Assembly (NCBI GenBank): GCA_037952775.1
Contig: JBANAY010000004.1
Span: 6,014,001 to 6,078,000 of the forward strand
Reading direction: 5' to 3'
Length of the DNA: 64,000 bases
From: Clonostachys chloroleuca
Taxonomy: Eukaryota > Ascomycota > Sordariomycetes > Hypocreales > Bionectriaceae
A model generated the notes under the pieces. It was not told where the DNA came from and ran no database searches. It saw only the letters and a list, made by a program, of their open reading frames with translations. Shown here one piece after another: positions 23,501-35,243 of this stretch (position 1 is its first letter; the number at the start of each line of letters is the position of its first letter). Both the position numbers and the translations under genes were made by a program.

Positions 23501-24862
23501 GATTCGACGAAGAAGGAACCCGCAAGTTCCTATACGATGAACCATCGCAGTACGAGGGCTGTAGTGGCAGCCGTAATTACAAGGACAATGTCTCTGATAT
23601 ACATGCTGCGATTGCCGCCAACCGTAAAGGGGCCAGCCTGATCGATGGGCTTGTTAGAGAGTTTTCACTCCCCATTGTTCATCTTTATATGAACGCCATT
23701 TCTGAAAATGCCGAGAAAGCGGTAAGGGCTTTTCTACGCAAGACGGCCAGGTCCATTGAGAGGCCTGTTCTCTCCTTTGAAGACTACTTGGATGACGGTT
23801 CGATTCTCAAATTAGAGATACGCATTCATGAAGAGACAGGCACCGCCGACTTTGACTTTACGGGAACATCTGAAGAGACTCTCAACTGCCTCAACGCCCC
23901 AAAATCGATCACTTTCTCCTGCATCATCTACTCACTTCGTTGTCTGATTGATGTAGATATCCCGCTCAACCAAGGTTGCTTGGTACCCATCAACGTCATA
24001 ATCCCAGAGGGCACAGTTCTCAACCCCAGCCAGTATGCAGCAGTGTGTGCAGGTAATAGTATCACGTCACAACGCATTACCGACGTAATCCTGGGAGCAT
24101 TTGGAGCTATTGCTGCTTCACAGGGATGCGTCAATGTTTTCGGGTTTGGTATGGGGGGAAAGAACGCTGCAGGTGTAGATGTTCCCGGTTTTGGCTACAT
24201 TGAAACCATCGCTGGCGGCCATGGCGCAGGACCTGGTTGGAACGGGACGTCAGGTGTTCATACAAACTCTTCAAATACCCGGTGTGCCGATCCCGAGGTC
24301 TTTGAGTTGAGACTTCCCGTCATTCTCCGACAATGGACCCTACGCCCTGGATCTGGTGGTAAGGGGGAGTTCAGCGGCGGCGACGGTTGCGTCCGAGACG
24401 TGGAGTTCCGCATTCCACTTCAAGTGTCAATGCTTAGTGAACGGCGTGTGGTGAGGCCTTATGGAATGGCTAGGGGAGAACCAGGCGCCGCTGGCAAGAA
24501 TATCTACATCCGGAAAGAGGCTGACGGCGTGGTCCGGAGAATTAACATCGGTGGCAAAATGGAGTTGAACGTCACCCCCGGTGAGAGGGTCATTATTAAC
24601 ACGTAAGTTATCCCACCGCTGGCAATAGTCAAAGATAAGGAAACTAATAGAAGACAATAGACCTGGTGGTGGTGGATGGGGAAGCCCCCGGAAAGCATTC
24701 TTGAATGGGCGTACAGCTGCTACTACTAATGGGACGACGAATGGGACGACGAACGGCAACTCGCATGGATCGCATAATGGACTTATTAGCGGATCCAATA
24801 CCTCGGGCTTTGAACTCCGTGGTAGTGTTCATAATTGGACGATGGCAGCTGAGGGCGTCTAA
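20592..24862 (+). CDS. 5-oxoprolinase / hydantoinase (fused HyuA-HyuB)
   Basis: Five exons (20592-20658, 20715-21338, 21394-21640, 21690-24602, 24661-24862) give 1350 residues. Order: hydantoinase A N-terminal domain (residues ~18-230, DRGGTFTD nucleotide-binding loop and GTTVATNALLERKG), hydantoinase A core (~240-560, GGTSTDVS and GGGSILHW), and hydantoinase B (from ~756 to 1280, FGHRFMSIAEQMG, SNHPVAGGVHLPDI, RGHHSDVGGISPGSMP). These features indicate ATP-dependent opening of 5-oxo-L-proline to glutamate, or of a hydantoin. The C-terminus has GGGGWGSP and then a low-complexity tail from about residue 1300 with NGTT repeats. Upstream GATA sites suggest nitrogen control. Confidence 0.92.
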
Positions 24863-25343
24863 ACACCTTGCTTAGAATCAGGAAATATTCTGTCACACAG
24901 GGGAGAGGGATGGTGGTGGCCACCATTTCCAAAATAACATCATCAAAAGCAACGAAATGTTCTTATCGCAGATCGCAGAGTTCGAGACTCTAGAAGCTTC
25001 TCTATACTTCCTAAATAGCAATGAATATGTCTATCTTGCCAGAAGTAGGCATCAATTGAACACTTGGCTCTTCCATGAAAGTCAATCCAATCCCGTTAGA
25101 CAGATTGTCCTACTTCACTGCTTATCTACCACGTTTATATCCAAGTTCTAGTGAACATCATTTAATGTGGCAGAACCCATTCTCCGACTCCTCAACCTTC
25201 AGATTGTCCCCAGAAGCTTATTTTTTTTTTTTTATGACGAGGCATCAAATACGCGCCATAGTCCGGCGTTCTGGTTTTCATCAAAAGAACTGACTCTTTG
25301 CAACGATTTTCTTGCCATCATAGAGCGACTAGGTTCCCGTGGA
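24863..25343. other. Convergent intergenic region
   Basis: About 480 bases between the oxoprolinase and the convergent glyoxalase-fold gene, with a run of 13 T near 25219. No gene is seen. Confidence 0.5.
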
Positions 25344-26192
25344 TTAGATGCCAATGACATCAAAAAAGACCGAGGTCTGATCATCGATACTCCCACCAAT
25401 AGATTTCCCAGCCCAATCACTGTCTTTCGTGTAGAAGGAAAGCCCAATCTCTCCCTCCTTCTTCCCATCAACTATGGCCACTCTTGTTCCAGGGTGCAAG
25501 CTTCCAACATATGATGATATCTGCCATTCCTCCGATTGTTGCGCACCCAGAAGGGCATTGAAGACACCCTGTAAGCTGCTCTTCTGCACACCAACTCGCC
25601 CGATTTCTACACGAGCAACACCCAGAATGCCGCTCGGGTGGTCAGTCGCGCCAGGTTCTTCAAATGGCACTCGGAGATTTCTCGGTGTACTGTCCAGACA
25701 CCAAAATGGCGTCTGTCCTGGCTCAATGGGGGCGTCTTGCCCATCTTGTCGCTTGGGACCTGAGACTGCCCATTTCAATTCAGCGCCATCAGGCCTCAAA
25801 CGGCCACCTCGAACGGGATCCGGGTATCGAATCTCGGGCTGGGAAGCGAGGACATCCTGTTGGATCTTGCGGAAAGCGGCAGCTCCGTGAATATCCTCCT
25901 TGTCATCTCCACTCTTCGCGGGGTTCAGAGTCAGGGCCCAATCGGCCACAGTGCCCTCGTGCTTGTGACCCCATCTGTGGCCGGCCCTTTTGCTTGGATC
26001 AACGCCTGGGGCAAAGGCGATGAGTTCTATATAGCTGCCATCCGGGAAGTGAACCAAAATATTTTCTGTCACGCCATCTGCGTGCTTGCCGCCTTGAGAG
26101 ACTGTGAAGGTGTCTGTCAACCAGGGGGGGGAGGCCAAAAATGGGTATGGAACCACAATGACAAAGTGGTCTGCCAAAGGCTTAGCAGTCAT
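25344..26192 (-). CDS. Glyoxalase-like domain protein
   Basis: A single exon of 282 residues. It begins DHFVIVVPYPFLAS and continues with HADGVTENILVHFPDGSYIELIAF, the pattern of the large glyoxalase-like family (a vicinal-oxygen-chelate fold with an N-terminal DH..I and a later E in YIEL). Two such halves are expected; the second is less clear (VARVEIGRVGV, REGEIGLSF-like). No signal peptide or membrane segment is visible, so it is probably cytosolic. Members of the family are mostly uncharacterised, and I give no substrate. Its place between the oxoprolinase and a second Dal5-type permease suggests a role in the same catabolic block. Confidence 0.8.
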   Translation of the reverse strand: MTAKPLADHFVIVVPYPFLASPPWLTDTFTVSQGGKHADGVTENILVHFPDGSYIELIAFAPGVDPSKRAGHRWGHKHEGTVADWALTLNPAKSGDDKEDIHGAAAFRKIQQDVLASQPEIRYPDPVRGGRLRPDGAELKWAVSGPKRQDGQDAPIEPGQTPFWCLDSTPRNLRVPFEEPGATDHPSGILGVARVEIGRVGVQKSSLQGVFNALLGAQQSEEWQISSYVGSLHPGTRVAIVDGKKEGEIGLSFYTKDSDWAGKSIGGSIDDQTSVFFDVIGI

Positions 26193-26997
26193 TTTCGAAA
26201 ATGAGTTTTAGTTTGTGGTTTAGAATATGGTCGGAATCTTATTTGCCAGATTGTGAGCGTTCTGGTCGCATTGTAGTAGAAGATGGGGAAGCGAGGCCAA
26301 TATTTATGCTTTCAGACCACATCGTGCTAAGCCGGCTCGGAGCACGTCATTCCCGCACTAATTGATGCAGTACTCCAAATCAGAGACCGATCAGTGGACA
26401 CAAAACTGGGTGGAGAGAAGCTGATGCTTCCCTATATTGCATCGCTTTCTTTTGATACATATTGAGCGATTTTCATGAAAGTGTCTACCTCGTGGCAGAC
26501 ACTGCAGAATTCTCGTGCACGTGAATAGTAAATCTTCACTTGATACACTCTTTTAGCCGTTGTTACAGGTTTGGTTTATCGAAATAGATATAAACGGTAT
26601 GTCTTTGTCTTAAAAAGTGACTGGATTTCCAAGTTTAACTGTTCTATAGTGGTAGCAGTCAAGTATGACTTTAATTATGTAGCCAGGGATATGCAGTACA
26701 ACAACGGAATACACCATGATACACTACTTCTACATTATTCGTGTCCAGGCTGAACTGTGGTAAGCAGAGAGCAATATGTCAGTCTTTTGAGATCAGAATT
26801 ATACAAATTTGGGTTGATTTTGGAGACAATGTTGAATGTCATTCGAGAGATTCACTTATTTACAAGCGTGGAACTAACCACTAAGGACCTTCAAGCATCC
26901 AGTGTGCAGTAGTCTATAAATGTATAACGAATTTCAAGGGTCTTGAAGAGAAGAGTTGATCAAAATACTCTCAGTTCCAGCTGTGCCATCTGTGAAA
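26193..26997. other. Intergenic / upstream of glyoxalase-like gene
   Basis: About 800 bases containing the promoter of the glyoxalase-like gene and the 3' region of the next MFS gene. No coding signal is seen. Confidence 0.5.
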
Positions 26998-28668
26998 TTA
27001 CAGAGGATAGATAAACTCCTCATTCTCCAGATCTGTGAGATCCAACACGGCAAGATCGACCTTGACCTTAACCGTTTCCCCGTTCTCATCCATTTCCTCG
27101 ACATATGCATTGTTAGTCAGTCCTTGCGCGATCTTTTCCTTTCTGATCCTATTCCGGCGGGCTAGGATGAAGTGGATAATCCAGAGAATAGTTGGAGTTC
27201 CGACCCAGCTCACCACAATCATTGAAGCCCAAGCTCCGTAATATCTCGGTTTGGCCGAGGGAACCCAGATTTGTGGAGAGACCAAGTTGCCTATGCTGTA
27301 TCCCAGCATGAACATGACGTTCCGCGTGAGCTTCTTGGTATAGCCAGCAGCAGATGAGTTGGTCCAGCCAAGGGCAATGATGTAGGTGACGCCATATGTA
27401 TGTGCCGAGAGGAACATGCAGGCCAACAAAGCGATTGTGCGATCCCAAGGCACTGTGACCATCCCGATACCTCCAGCCACAGCGATCAAGCACCACACGG
27501 AGCTGTGTAAGGCCAGGTTGTTGGGGAATTTCTTCAGGGCAAGTGCAGCAACGATACAGTTAAGGATCCCAAATCCGCCGCCGGCTACTGCAACCAGCGT
27601 AGACTCCAGAGGCGTGACTCCCAGTGAAGTAACGAGTAGATTCTTTTGCCCATAAGTGAGGTTGTTGCAGTACATCAAAGTGAATGCTTGCAAGGTAAAA
27701 AGCCAAGTAACAGGATCCCTGAGGGCTTCAATGACCTGGGAACGCTTGAACTGCTTTTGTTCGATGGAGCTTTGCTGCGACTCATGAACACGACGAATGA
27801 CATGCACCTTCTCCTCAAGTGTTAAAAATCGAGCTTCTGCTGGGTTGCTCGGGTACTCAATCCAGACCCAAATGGCAAGGAACAAAGTGATACCGCCAGT
27901 AACGATATGAAGAAGTTTCCATGGTAGTACCGGTCCGCTCGACCACAATAGCCCATAGGCAATGAATCCGGCCACAATAGGTGCTCCTTGGCATGTTATC
28001 CATAGAATAGGCTGTAAGAAAGATTGTTCTTGTCGGTTGAAGAACATGCCGAGAGTGACTTCAATAGCTGGTACAATGACAGCCTCGGAAGCTCCAAGGG
28101 CAAGCCGAACGACCACCAAGCCCGCATATTTAGTTGCCACGCAATGAAGAAAGATGATCACAGACCATGAAAATATGGTGGCGGCAACATATTTGCCAAA
28201 GGGAAGGCGCTGCATCAAATAATGCCCTGGCCATTGCCAGGCGAGGTATCCTTGGATCCATTTAGCATCATCCTGACATAAATGAGGATCAAACCTACTC
28301 ACCAACATAGAACATTGTGTTGAGGTTGTTATATTGAGCCTGAGTGATACCAGTCTCTTGGAAGAGACCGAGAATAGCTGCATAGCCCAAGGTTGACTTG
28401 TCAATCTATGAAATATAAGTTATTACATGATCCAATCCCTTCACCAGCCAGAGTATAAACTTACAAATAACACAATATTGATAGCAGATACCAGCACAAT
28501 AAGCCGCAGGTATAGTTTTCTCCGGAGCTTTTTCTCGATCTCCGGAGTCAGAGGCCCAACCTTATCGCCATGCTCCTCAAGGAGACGCAGTGTGACATCC
28601 GCATACTTTGCACTGACGGTCTTTCCGGCAGACAAATCCTCCACGTTATTTTCCGCTTGCTTTTCCAT
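26998..28668 (-). CDS. MFS transporter, Dal5/allantoate-permease type
   Basis: Three exons (28668-28465, 28405-28303, 28250-26998) give 519 residues. A polar N-terminus of about 45 residues precedes the first helix ([17 protein letters not shown]). Family features are [13 protein letters not shown] after helix 1, [31 protein letters not shown] (helix 4), and [19 protein letters not shown] (helix 10). This is the second Dal5-like carrier of the block and is diverged from the one at 17391-19061, so the two are not a recent duplication. It probably imports an organic anion or peptide at the plasma membrane. The C-terminal tail is acidic. Confidence 0.88.
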
Positions 28669-29811
28669 CTTTATAGCGTAAAAATCACCCCAAAAAAGGA
28701 CAATCTTGCGAAATAAGATTGAAGTCTATCAAACCCAAAGAGTGCCGGGTGGTAAGCTTTAAATACTGTGGGCAAGGGGAGGTAATTCACAATATAATCG
28801 GACAATCTCGGTGTCGTACCGCTGCAGAGATCCGCTGCACCAAGAGCCGAAACGTGCTTATTTCTTGCAGGATCCCAATTTTCGAAGAACCCCGTCCAAC
28901 CAACTGCTCTCTATCTGACGCCATCAAGATCACTGATTGCACCAGCGAAAAGTGCAGGGTTCTAAGACGTAAATTCTCCAATTCACGCAATCAAGATCCA
29001 CTTTGGTGCCAATAAGAACCAGTCAGCCCAGTTAATCCCTAGACACGAGCGTGTGGATCCGAGTTAAAGGTTAAGCATACTTGGCATCCCGGCAGTGGAG
29101 ATGGCATGTGGTAAATCGACTGATGTTTGAAGAAAGTTTGCTTCGGTCAAGTAGCTTTTTACTTCCAGGGGTGATATATGATATGGCTAGCCTTGGGGAA
29201 TGATGGTGGAAGGGCTAGCCAAAACCCTTTCTGAAGTGTTAAAGAAGATATGGCGGTCCAAACCGACTCTTTATCCAGCTACCTACTCCAGAATGACAAC
29301 CAGAATTCCATTACAATGTTCTCGATTACCTTTCTCTCTAGGAGAGGATGCACAAGACTAGCGGAAGGTCTCACCTTCATATAATTCAGTGTTATTGGTC
29401 GTCCAGGCTGTGGCGAAGTCATCTCTCATGATCAGGTACCCGGACCGGCTTCGGGGCAGCGGATGTCCGGTATCCCGGTTATGGCCACGTTCTCCTGAGC
29501 TTGAGGATGTCCTCGTTTTCGGCGTGGTTATCTTCGTGGTCACGCCTATGTAGGGCCATGAACTACAATTGCTTTGTGCATGATTAAACCAATTCTGGTG
29601 AAAGAGAGAAACTCATGTCTTTGAATTTTTTGGGAAATCTGGAAGTTCCAGCCATCGAATACGCCCACTTATTCAACTGCGGGTTTGTAAGTAGACAAGT
29701 AAAGCCAACAGAAACTACGCCCTCGCCATGCAATTCATAATGAGGACTCGTCGCATTATGACACCAATCGCGACTCGGCCTTTATTGCATATGCAGAGAC
29801 TTTTTGTTTCA
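28669..29811. other. Intergenic
   Basis: About 1.1 kb between the MFS gene start and the 3' end of the SET-domain gene. A 61-codon polar minus-strand frame (29358-29543) exists but has no recognisable domain. Nothing else is seen. Confidence 0.4.
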
Positions 29812-31178
29812 TTAAAAATTACCAAATGGCAATGACTCTATGTTGAGTAAATTTTGCTCCGCGCTTTCTTCGGTACATCTTGCACAGTCACAAGTAAAAC
29901 GGAAGTGCACTTGCACATGTTCTTGTCTCTCCTCGAGGGTCGTAAACTTGGTCAGATCAAAATAGCTGATTAATGCTTCCTCCCCTGCGGAAATTTCGCG
30001 TGCAGCAGTGTATACCATTCGCCCGTGTTCATCCGGCTTGTGTGAAACCTGGATTAATTAGTTAGGTAATTAGTTAGGTAACAAAATGCGCAAAGCCCAA
30101 TACACTAGTCGAGAGGGAGTGGAAAGCGTTTTGGCATCACGAGTGGTTGATCACTTACATTTGGAAGACAAGAATGATTAAACCTAGCGGCCCTCGGATA
30201 TAGGCCTAGGCCATATGAGTCACCTCTAGGGACAGGCTGATCGATCATATACAACGGGCCCGTCAACTTAGGATAGAGAGCAAAAGTATTTGTCTCCTCC
30301 TTGCACACAATATCGAGTAGCTCCGTTGGGGTGAGAGACAGTGGGGGGAGCGCCGTGTCAATCAGGTATGAGTCAACAAGTCTTCTCCAGTGTTTTAACT
30401 GGGATTCTGGCCAAGATGAAAGGTAGCTACAGCACATGTCAACTGCTTTCCAGTGACGTCCCCAGTCTTTCTCCCAAGGGAGTTGACCTGGGGTTTGTGA
30501 GGGTCTGTATCTCATTTCAAGATTACGCCCGGCGAGGAGACGAACAACGTGCCAGAGTGTGACAAAATCGTATTCAGTCTTGTTGACGCATCACACTAGC
30601 TTTCGTCTTTAACCACGAACACTCAAATTGATGTCGTGAATAGTCAGCTCGAAGGCAAGTGGCGTCACACCATATGACCTCCCTCATGCAGTTGTTAGGG
30701 CATTGTACGCCGCCAGTGTGGGGCCCATCTTGCGAAACACGTCGAGAACATGCCAGATTGCTACAAATAAGAGCAGCACCGGGAGATTTGCTGGAAGGAA
30801 TAATTGCGGAAGGGGTATCGACGAGGAGAACGGTACCGCTAGGGACAGATGCCTTTACTCGAAGCAGCCTGCCCCGGTAGGGGTCAGCGTCTGGTGAAAG
30901 ATGTGGATGCACATAAAAACTCTTGTCCTGAAGGTTGAGCTCATTGACGCATTTTGGCATGGCAGGCAACGGTTGTGGCTCACGCCTAGCAGGTAGAAAT
31001 CAGATCGACTCTCTTGACATGCTTTGTAATAGCAAGAAAGTGTGGGAAATACTGGCTGAGAACATTTGGAAACGGCCTCCAATGACGCTAAAGGGGTTGA
31101 TAGATAAGGAAAACTTACATCCGCTCGTTTTACTAGTTGGCTAACCACGTTTTCCATCCTAGCTAGTGATTTGGCCAC
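29812..31178 (-). pseudogene. SET-domain protein-lysine methyltransferase-like gene with a frameshift
   Basis: The minus strand carries, in order, an N-terminal SET-like part (SFYVHPHLSPDADPYRGRLLR), a Cys-rich MYND-like segment (ICSNLACSRR, QCPNNC, WCDATC, HQFEC), a middle part (VTLWHVVRLLAGRNLEMRYRPS), the SET core (ARFNHSCLPNV), an intron (30158-30049), then GEEALISYF and the post-SET CDCARC. These are features of SMYD-like methyltransferases. The frame changes near 30574-30582: one extra T after QQD gives TGA, while EYDFVTLWHV continues in another phase. No intron long enough fits there. The first exon (31178-31119, MAKSLARMENVV) and its 140-nt intron are tentative. It is either a recent pseudogene or a sequencing error. 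Confidence 0.75.
30049..30158 (-). repeat. Intron containing a tandem 12-bp repeat
   Basis: Inside the SET-gene intron, TAATTAGTTAGG occurs twice head to tail from about 30057 to 30082. It is a small local duplication of no obvious function. Confidence 0.4.
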
Positions 31179-32433
31179 CAGAAAAGAGTCTCGAAGTGGT
31201 TAATCCTACCAGTTCAAAGATCCACTGTGGTCTAGACTTAGACTTGGCTCCGTAATCCGAAAGGAGCTAACGATAACAGTAAGTCGTTCAACAAATTGAG
31301 AACGAGTAAGATTAGAAGGATCGGTGACCGATAACTTGTTTCTCTGATCCAGCCCATATTCACAGAGTATGTATCCGGATACCGGACATTGATAAGGCTA
31401 GGGGGAAAGAAACCTTGAATCAACGAATTCGTGACTACTGTGAACAGCTTGTAGGAAGGCTCTGCGTATGGTGGCAATGGCGGTCTCTTTCCACTTTCAC
31501 CTTTAGTTTTTTGATGAGAAAAGTGGCACCGATGGCGCCATGTTTGGTATCCTCTACCGCGTAGATAGCGCGAAGGAAGCTCCCGGGTTTGCCAAGACTA
31601 TTGACACTATGGCAATGAAGAAACTGATTCGATCCACGTCCAAGGCCTCTAAGGCTCTCAAAGAGTCTTCCATGTTTCTTTTTTTGCGGCATAACCCTTT
31701 TCCCGCTCCTTGCGTCGGTTGTGTCTCAGCCTAACCATGCTCATCAGTCACACTAACTATTTGCGGACATTGGTAAAATTACCACAATTTGACTGTCAAT
31801 TTCCAAGGGGTGGAGGTTTAGTATGTCTGCGCCGAGGTAGAAACAGTTTACCACGACAAGGCAGCATGATTCCATGGCCCGAATCTGGCAGTTATCCTGC
31901 ACTAATTCTATCCTTTGGCTGATCAATCGAGATCTAAAAGTCCCAATCTCACACCCGACCAGTTTTCATGGTGCCGGCGTCCTCAGTGGGCCCTCTGGAA
32001 TTATCATTGGTGGGCTTCCTCGTGAAGCGGAGGATTACCTCCCATTGGTGACTAAGCAGACCCCAAGAACTTCTCGAAGATTTACCTACCCTAGATGCGG
32101 TTGAAGACAGTCCAACAATTTCGCTCTTCCTATTCTACAAGAACTTTAGTCTGCTGTCTACCTCAAAAGTGAAAGAAAATAACAAAGAATGTTGAAGGGA
32201 TTATTTGTTCTTTCTCTCTAGAAGTCATAGAGGTGCGGCATCAACCTTTTTGAAACTTTCGCCTTGCAAGAGTCAAATTTCATGAACTCTAGTCAAAGAA
32301 TTAATTAAAAAAAAAAAAAAAAAAACCCCAAGCATTAATCCTCTTGCGCATACGTAAGCAATCCATTGACGTCATTCAAATCCTGATTGCTGAATGCACT
32401 CAAACGCGATGACGCGCGACGCGTCTTCATCGT
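31179..32433. other. Gene-poor stretch with coding-like fragments
   Basis: No gene is recognised. Two plus-strand frames have protein-like composition: 31540-31734 (contains GILYRVDSAKEAPGFAK) and 31874-32104 (contains GAGVLSGPSGIIIGGLPREAED). They could be remnants of an unidentified gene, but I cannot name a family. A run of 19 A lies at 32307-32325. Confidence 0.3.
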
Positions 32434-34114
32434 TTAAGCTGCCCCTTTATCACCCCGCTGCTCCTGACCTTTAAATTCCGTCAATTGGACAGTGTCCACA
32501 ACCTTTTCCACGTTCTTGTCCACACGGTCTCTCACGGCTTGATCTTCAAACATGAAACTGAGTTCTTCCAACGATCGTCCGTGGGTCTCGGGGAAAAGCA
32601 ACCAGATGGTGAATATCTCAAACAGAACCCAGACACAGTAGACGATGTAGTATTTCCAGCCTATGGCATCCAATGCGATGGGGTTGACATAGGTGTTGAA
32701 GAAGACGGCGAAGCGGACCATTAGCTGCTCGACTGCAATACCTTGTGCCCGCTGCTGGTACGGGAAGATTTCCACCATGTAAGTATAGGTCAGCGCGTTC
32801 CAGCCAATGTTATAGAATCTGCAGCAGATATTAGCTTGGTACTTTGTAGAAGGCTAGCCGGTGTACTTGCGGTGAATAGAGGAAGATGAAGACCAGCACA
32901 GGAATGGCTGCAGATCGGGTTTGTTCAATCTGAAATCTCGCCGAGGCGATTGTCCAAACGACATATACCACTAGCGTGCCAGTGGAACAGATGAGAAACA
33001 TCACGCGACGGCGGAATCGGGGCGCAATGAGAGCAATAGGTACGGCGTTAATCAGCCCCCAGCACTTCTCACTCAGAATAACCTTTTGGACGGTCTGATT
33101 GTTTGTTATCCCCACAAGGTTGAGGATCTTCTTCATATAGAAGCTGATCAGTCCATTGCCAGACCACTGAGTGAAGAAGCCGACGATACCGGCCAACATA
33201 AACCGGCGGCGCATAGGCGCGTCTCGAAAAACGTTCTTCCAAACAAAGTTGGTTGCGCGTTCCTTTTCTTCAGCGAGAGTAGACTGGATTTGAGCATACT
33301 CTACACGGACATACTCTTCCCCATTCTCGCCCTCGCTGTGGTATTTTTTCAGTATTTCCAGTGCCTCCTCATGTCGGTCGCGGCTGATCAGCCAACGAGG
33401 TGACTCGGGACAGAACGGCATGAAAACAACTTGACAGAGACTGGGCACAAGTTGGAGGAAGCTCGGGATTCGCCAAGCCCAGGTGCTGGACATCTGGAAA
33501 GTGCCAAAGGTGACACCGGCGGCGAGGATGGCCCCCACGAACCAGCTTGCATTGAACAAACTCGTCAATGTAGAACGCTCCTTCTCGTATCCCAGCTCTC
33601 CCAACATGGAAGACGCATTCACGATGGCGAATGGAATTCCGAAACCGAGAACCCACCGAGATGCAAGAAACATGTGATCGTTGACTGAGCCGGCTGCAGA
33701 GAATATTAAGATAAAGGGAAGATCAAGTAAGATACTGGGCCACATACTTTGTAATCCAGCACCTATCATCATGATGAACGAGCCAGTTAAAATGGTCCAG
33801 CGACGACCAAGATACTCGGAAACCGTAGGAACAAAGGGAATAGCCATGAGAGCACCGAGTGAATACATTGCATTGAGGAGGCCGAGGCGTGATGAACTGG
33901 GATGGTTAAAATACTCAACCCAAGAATCAACGGCATTGAGACTGTTCATCATGGAGGAGTCGAACCCAGACGTCCATTCAACACCGAGGCCACATGGGAC
34001 CAGGATCAGATACAAAAAGCGAAGGTTTGGTTTGTTCCACCACCTGATGGGATCGGCTTTGGCGATCTTTGAGAGGCGATCCTCTCCGAACTCCGCTTTT
34101 TGTCCTATAGCCAT
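32434..34114 (-). CDS. MFS sugar transporter (hexose/lactose-permease-like)
   Basis: Three exons (34114-33748, 33693-32871, 32818-32434) give 524 residues. Sugar-porter signatures are present: GRRWTILTG after helix 2, RWVLGFGIPFAIVNASSMLGELGYEKER, CPESPRWLISRDRHEEA before the central loop, and PETHGRSLEEL after the last helix. The first intron (54 nt) has no stop and was set by homology (GLQTGSVND). The second (32870-32819) has a GC donor, GCAAGT, and joins LYSP to FYNIGWNALTYTYMVEIFP. I start at MAIGQ (34114); an upstream ATG at 34204 would add 30 residues unlike the family. CreA-like sites upstream suit carbon catabolite repression. Confidence 0.9.
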
Positions 34115-34214
34115 AGTGAAGACTTTGCAATTCACACCGGTGCGTAACGTGTAATGAAAGTGAAAGAGGCACTTTAAGAGTGGTATTGCGTATCTATTTA
34201 ACATGAAGATCCGC

Positions 34215-34295
34215 CCCCACCAACCTTAGGAGCACACCACACCACCATTTCCCTCTCCATCTTCTGAATGCTGGGGAATTCGCGTTACTCCCCAC
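34215..34295 (-). promoter_or_regulatory. Cluster of three CreA-type sites upstream of the sugar transporter
   Basis: Three matches to SYGGRG, the carbon-repressor CreA site, lie 100-180 bp before the start: CCCCAC at 34215-34220, CTGGGG at 34271-34276 and CCCCAC at 34290-34295. The consensus is short, so chance is possible, but all three keep a GGGG core in 80 bp. Confidence 0.4.
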
Positions 34296-35243
34296 GCATC
34301 TACGTTTGCCAGGCTCCAAAGTCCGGCCACTCGCTTAGTTTTAATCCCGAATGGGATTTAATTCGAGCATCTCGCATGGGCCGAGCGAATCAGAGGTTCT
34401 ACTTGGACCGAGCGGAGGGGGAACCCCAGACTAAGTTCCAGCTGGTGCGTGAGCACGGGAGTTTAAAAAATCATGCGGATCTACAAAGTTCCGTACCAAC
34501 AGAGCATTGTAATGTAGAGATGTGCCATGTTAAGCATAATAGAACTGAATAGCTATTGTCTGCTTGATAGAAACTAATTTTTTCAATCAAGAACATCTAT
34601 CTTGTAATCCATTCTCCATTTCATGTTAACAGCGGTTTGACTGATATGGAGCCGTGCGCTTGAAAGGTTCCGTAGTTCATACATATTCTTTTCAGGCGGG
34701 GAGGGAGGGAGTCCGAGACTACCTAATTGAGCATGCTGTGGAGGGAACGTTGCACAACACGCATGCAATGGAAATCCACTTATTCTGGTTCTGTCACGGT
34801 TGATTTGCACTCAGATGAGCAGGAAGATGAATTGCTAGTCTATATCTACCCTGCTCTGTATAATTTCGTGATATACACTCATCCGGAAGTAAGAGGTGCG
34901 ATGGGGTTAATTCGGATATTCACACGATTCTTTCGTAGCCTTTTCTGGGCCGGATAAAATGACTTAGAGAACGAGTTGTTCAGCGTCGAGATATGGAGAA
35001 TTTTTTTCCTACGTAGGAGATCCTAGGCTAAATAAAGGAAAAATGACGATGAGTGTTCAGCTCACAATTTTCTAGGGTGGGCGGAGTATAATGGGATTTA
35101 CAAATCCACGTTTAAAAACATATCTCCAATGTGTCTGTAGCACTCGAAGAGTCTTGAGCTCAATACAATGATAAAAACATTTCTTCCGCTATGCCCATGC
35201 CCTTTGGAATCCTAAATACAGCCTTACCTCGATACCTGGAAAC
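34296..35243. other. Intergenic
   Basis: About 950 bases between the transporter promoter and the acetate kinase 3' end. No gene or RNA is recognised. Confidence 0.5.

Noticed and set aside
25474..26204. Three overlapping plus-strand ORFs of 114-138 codons
   Set aside because: All are antisense to the single-exon glyoxalase-like gene and show no domain.
32819..32871. Frameshift or nonsense mutation at the end of the second sugar-transporter exon
   Set aside because: A GC-AG intron with an excellent donor restores the conserved sequence, so no mutation is needed.
33681..34154. 157-codon plus-strand ORF
   Set aside because: It lies antisense to the sugar transporter, whose protein motifs are clear; the frame is a shadow of the real coding strand.
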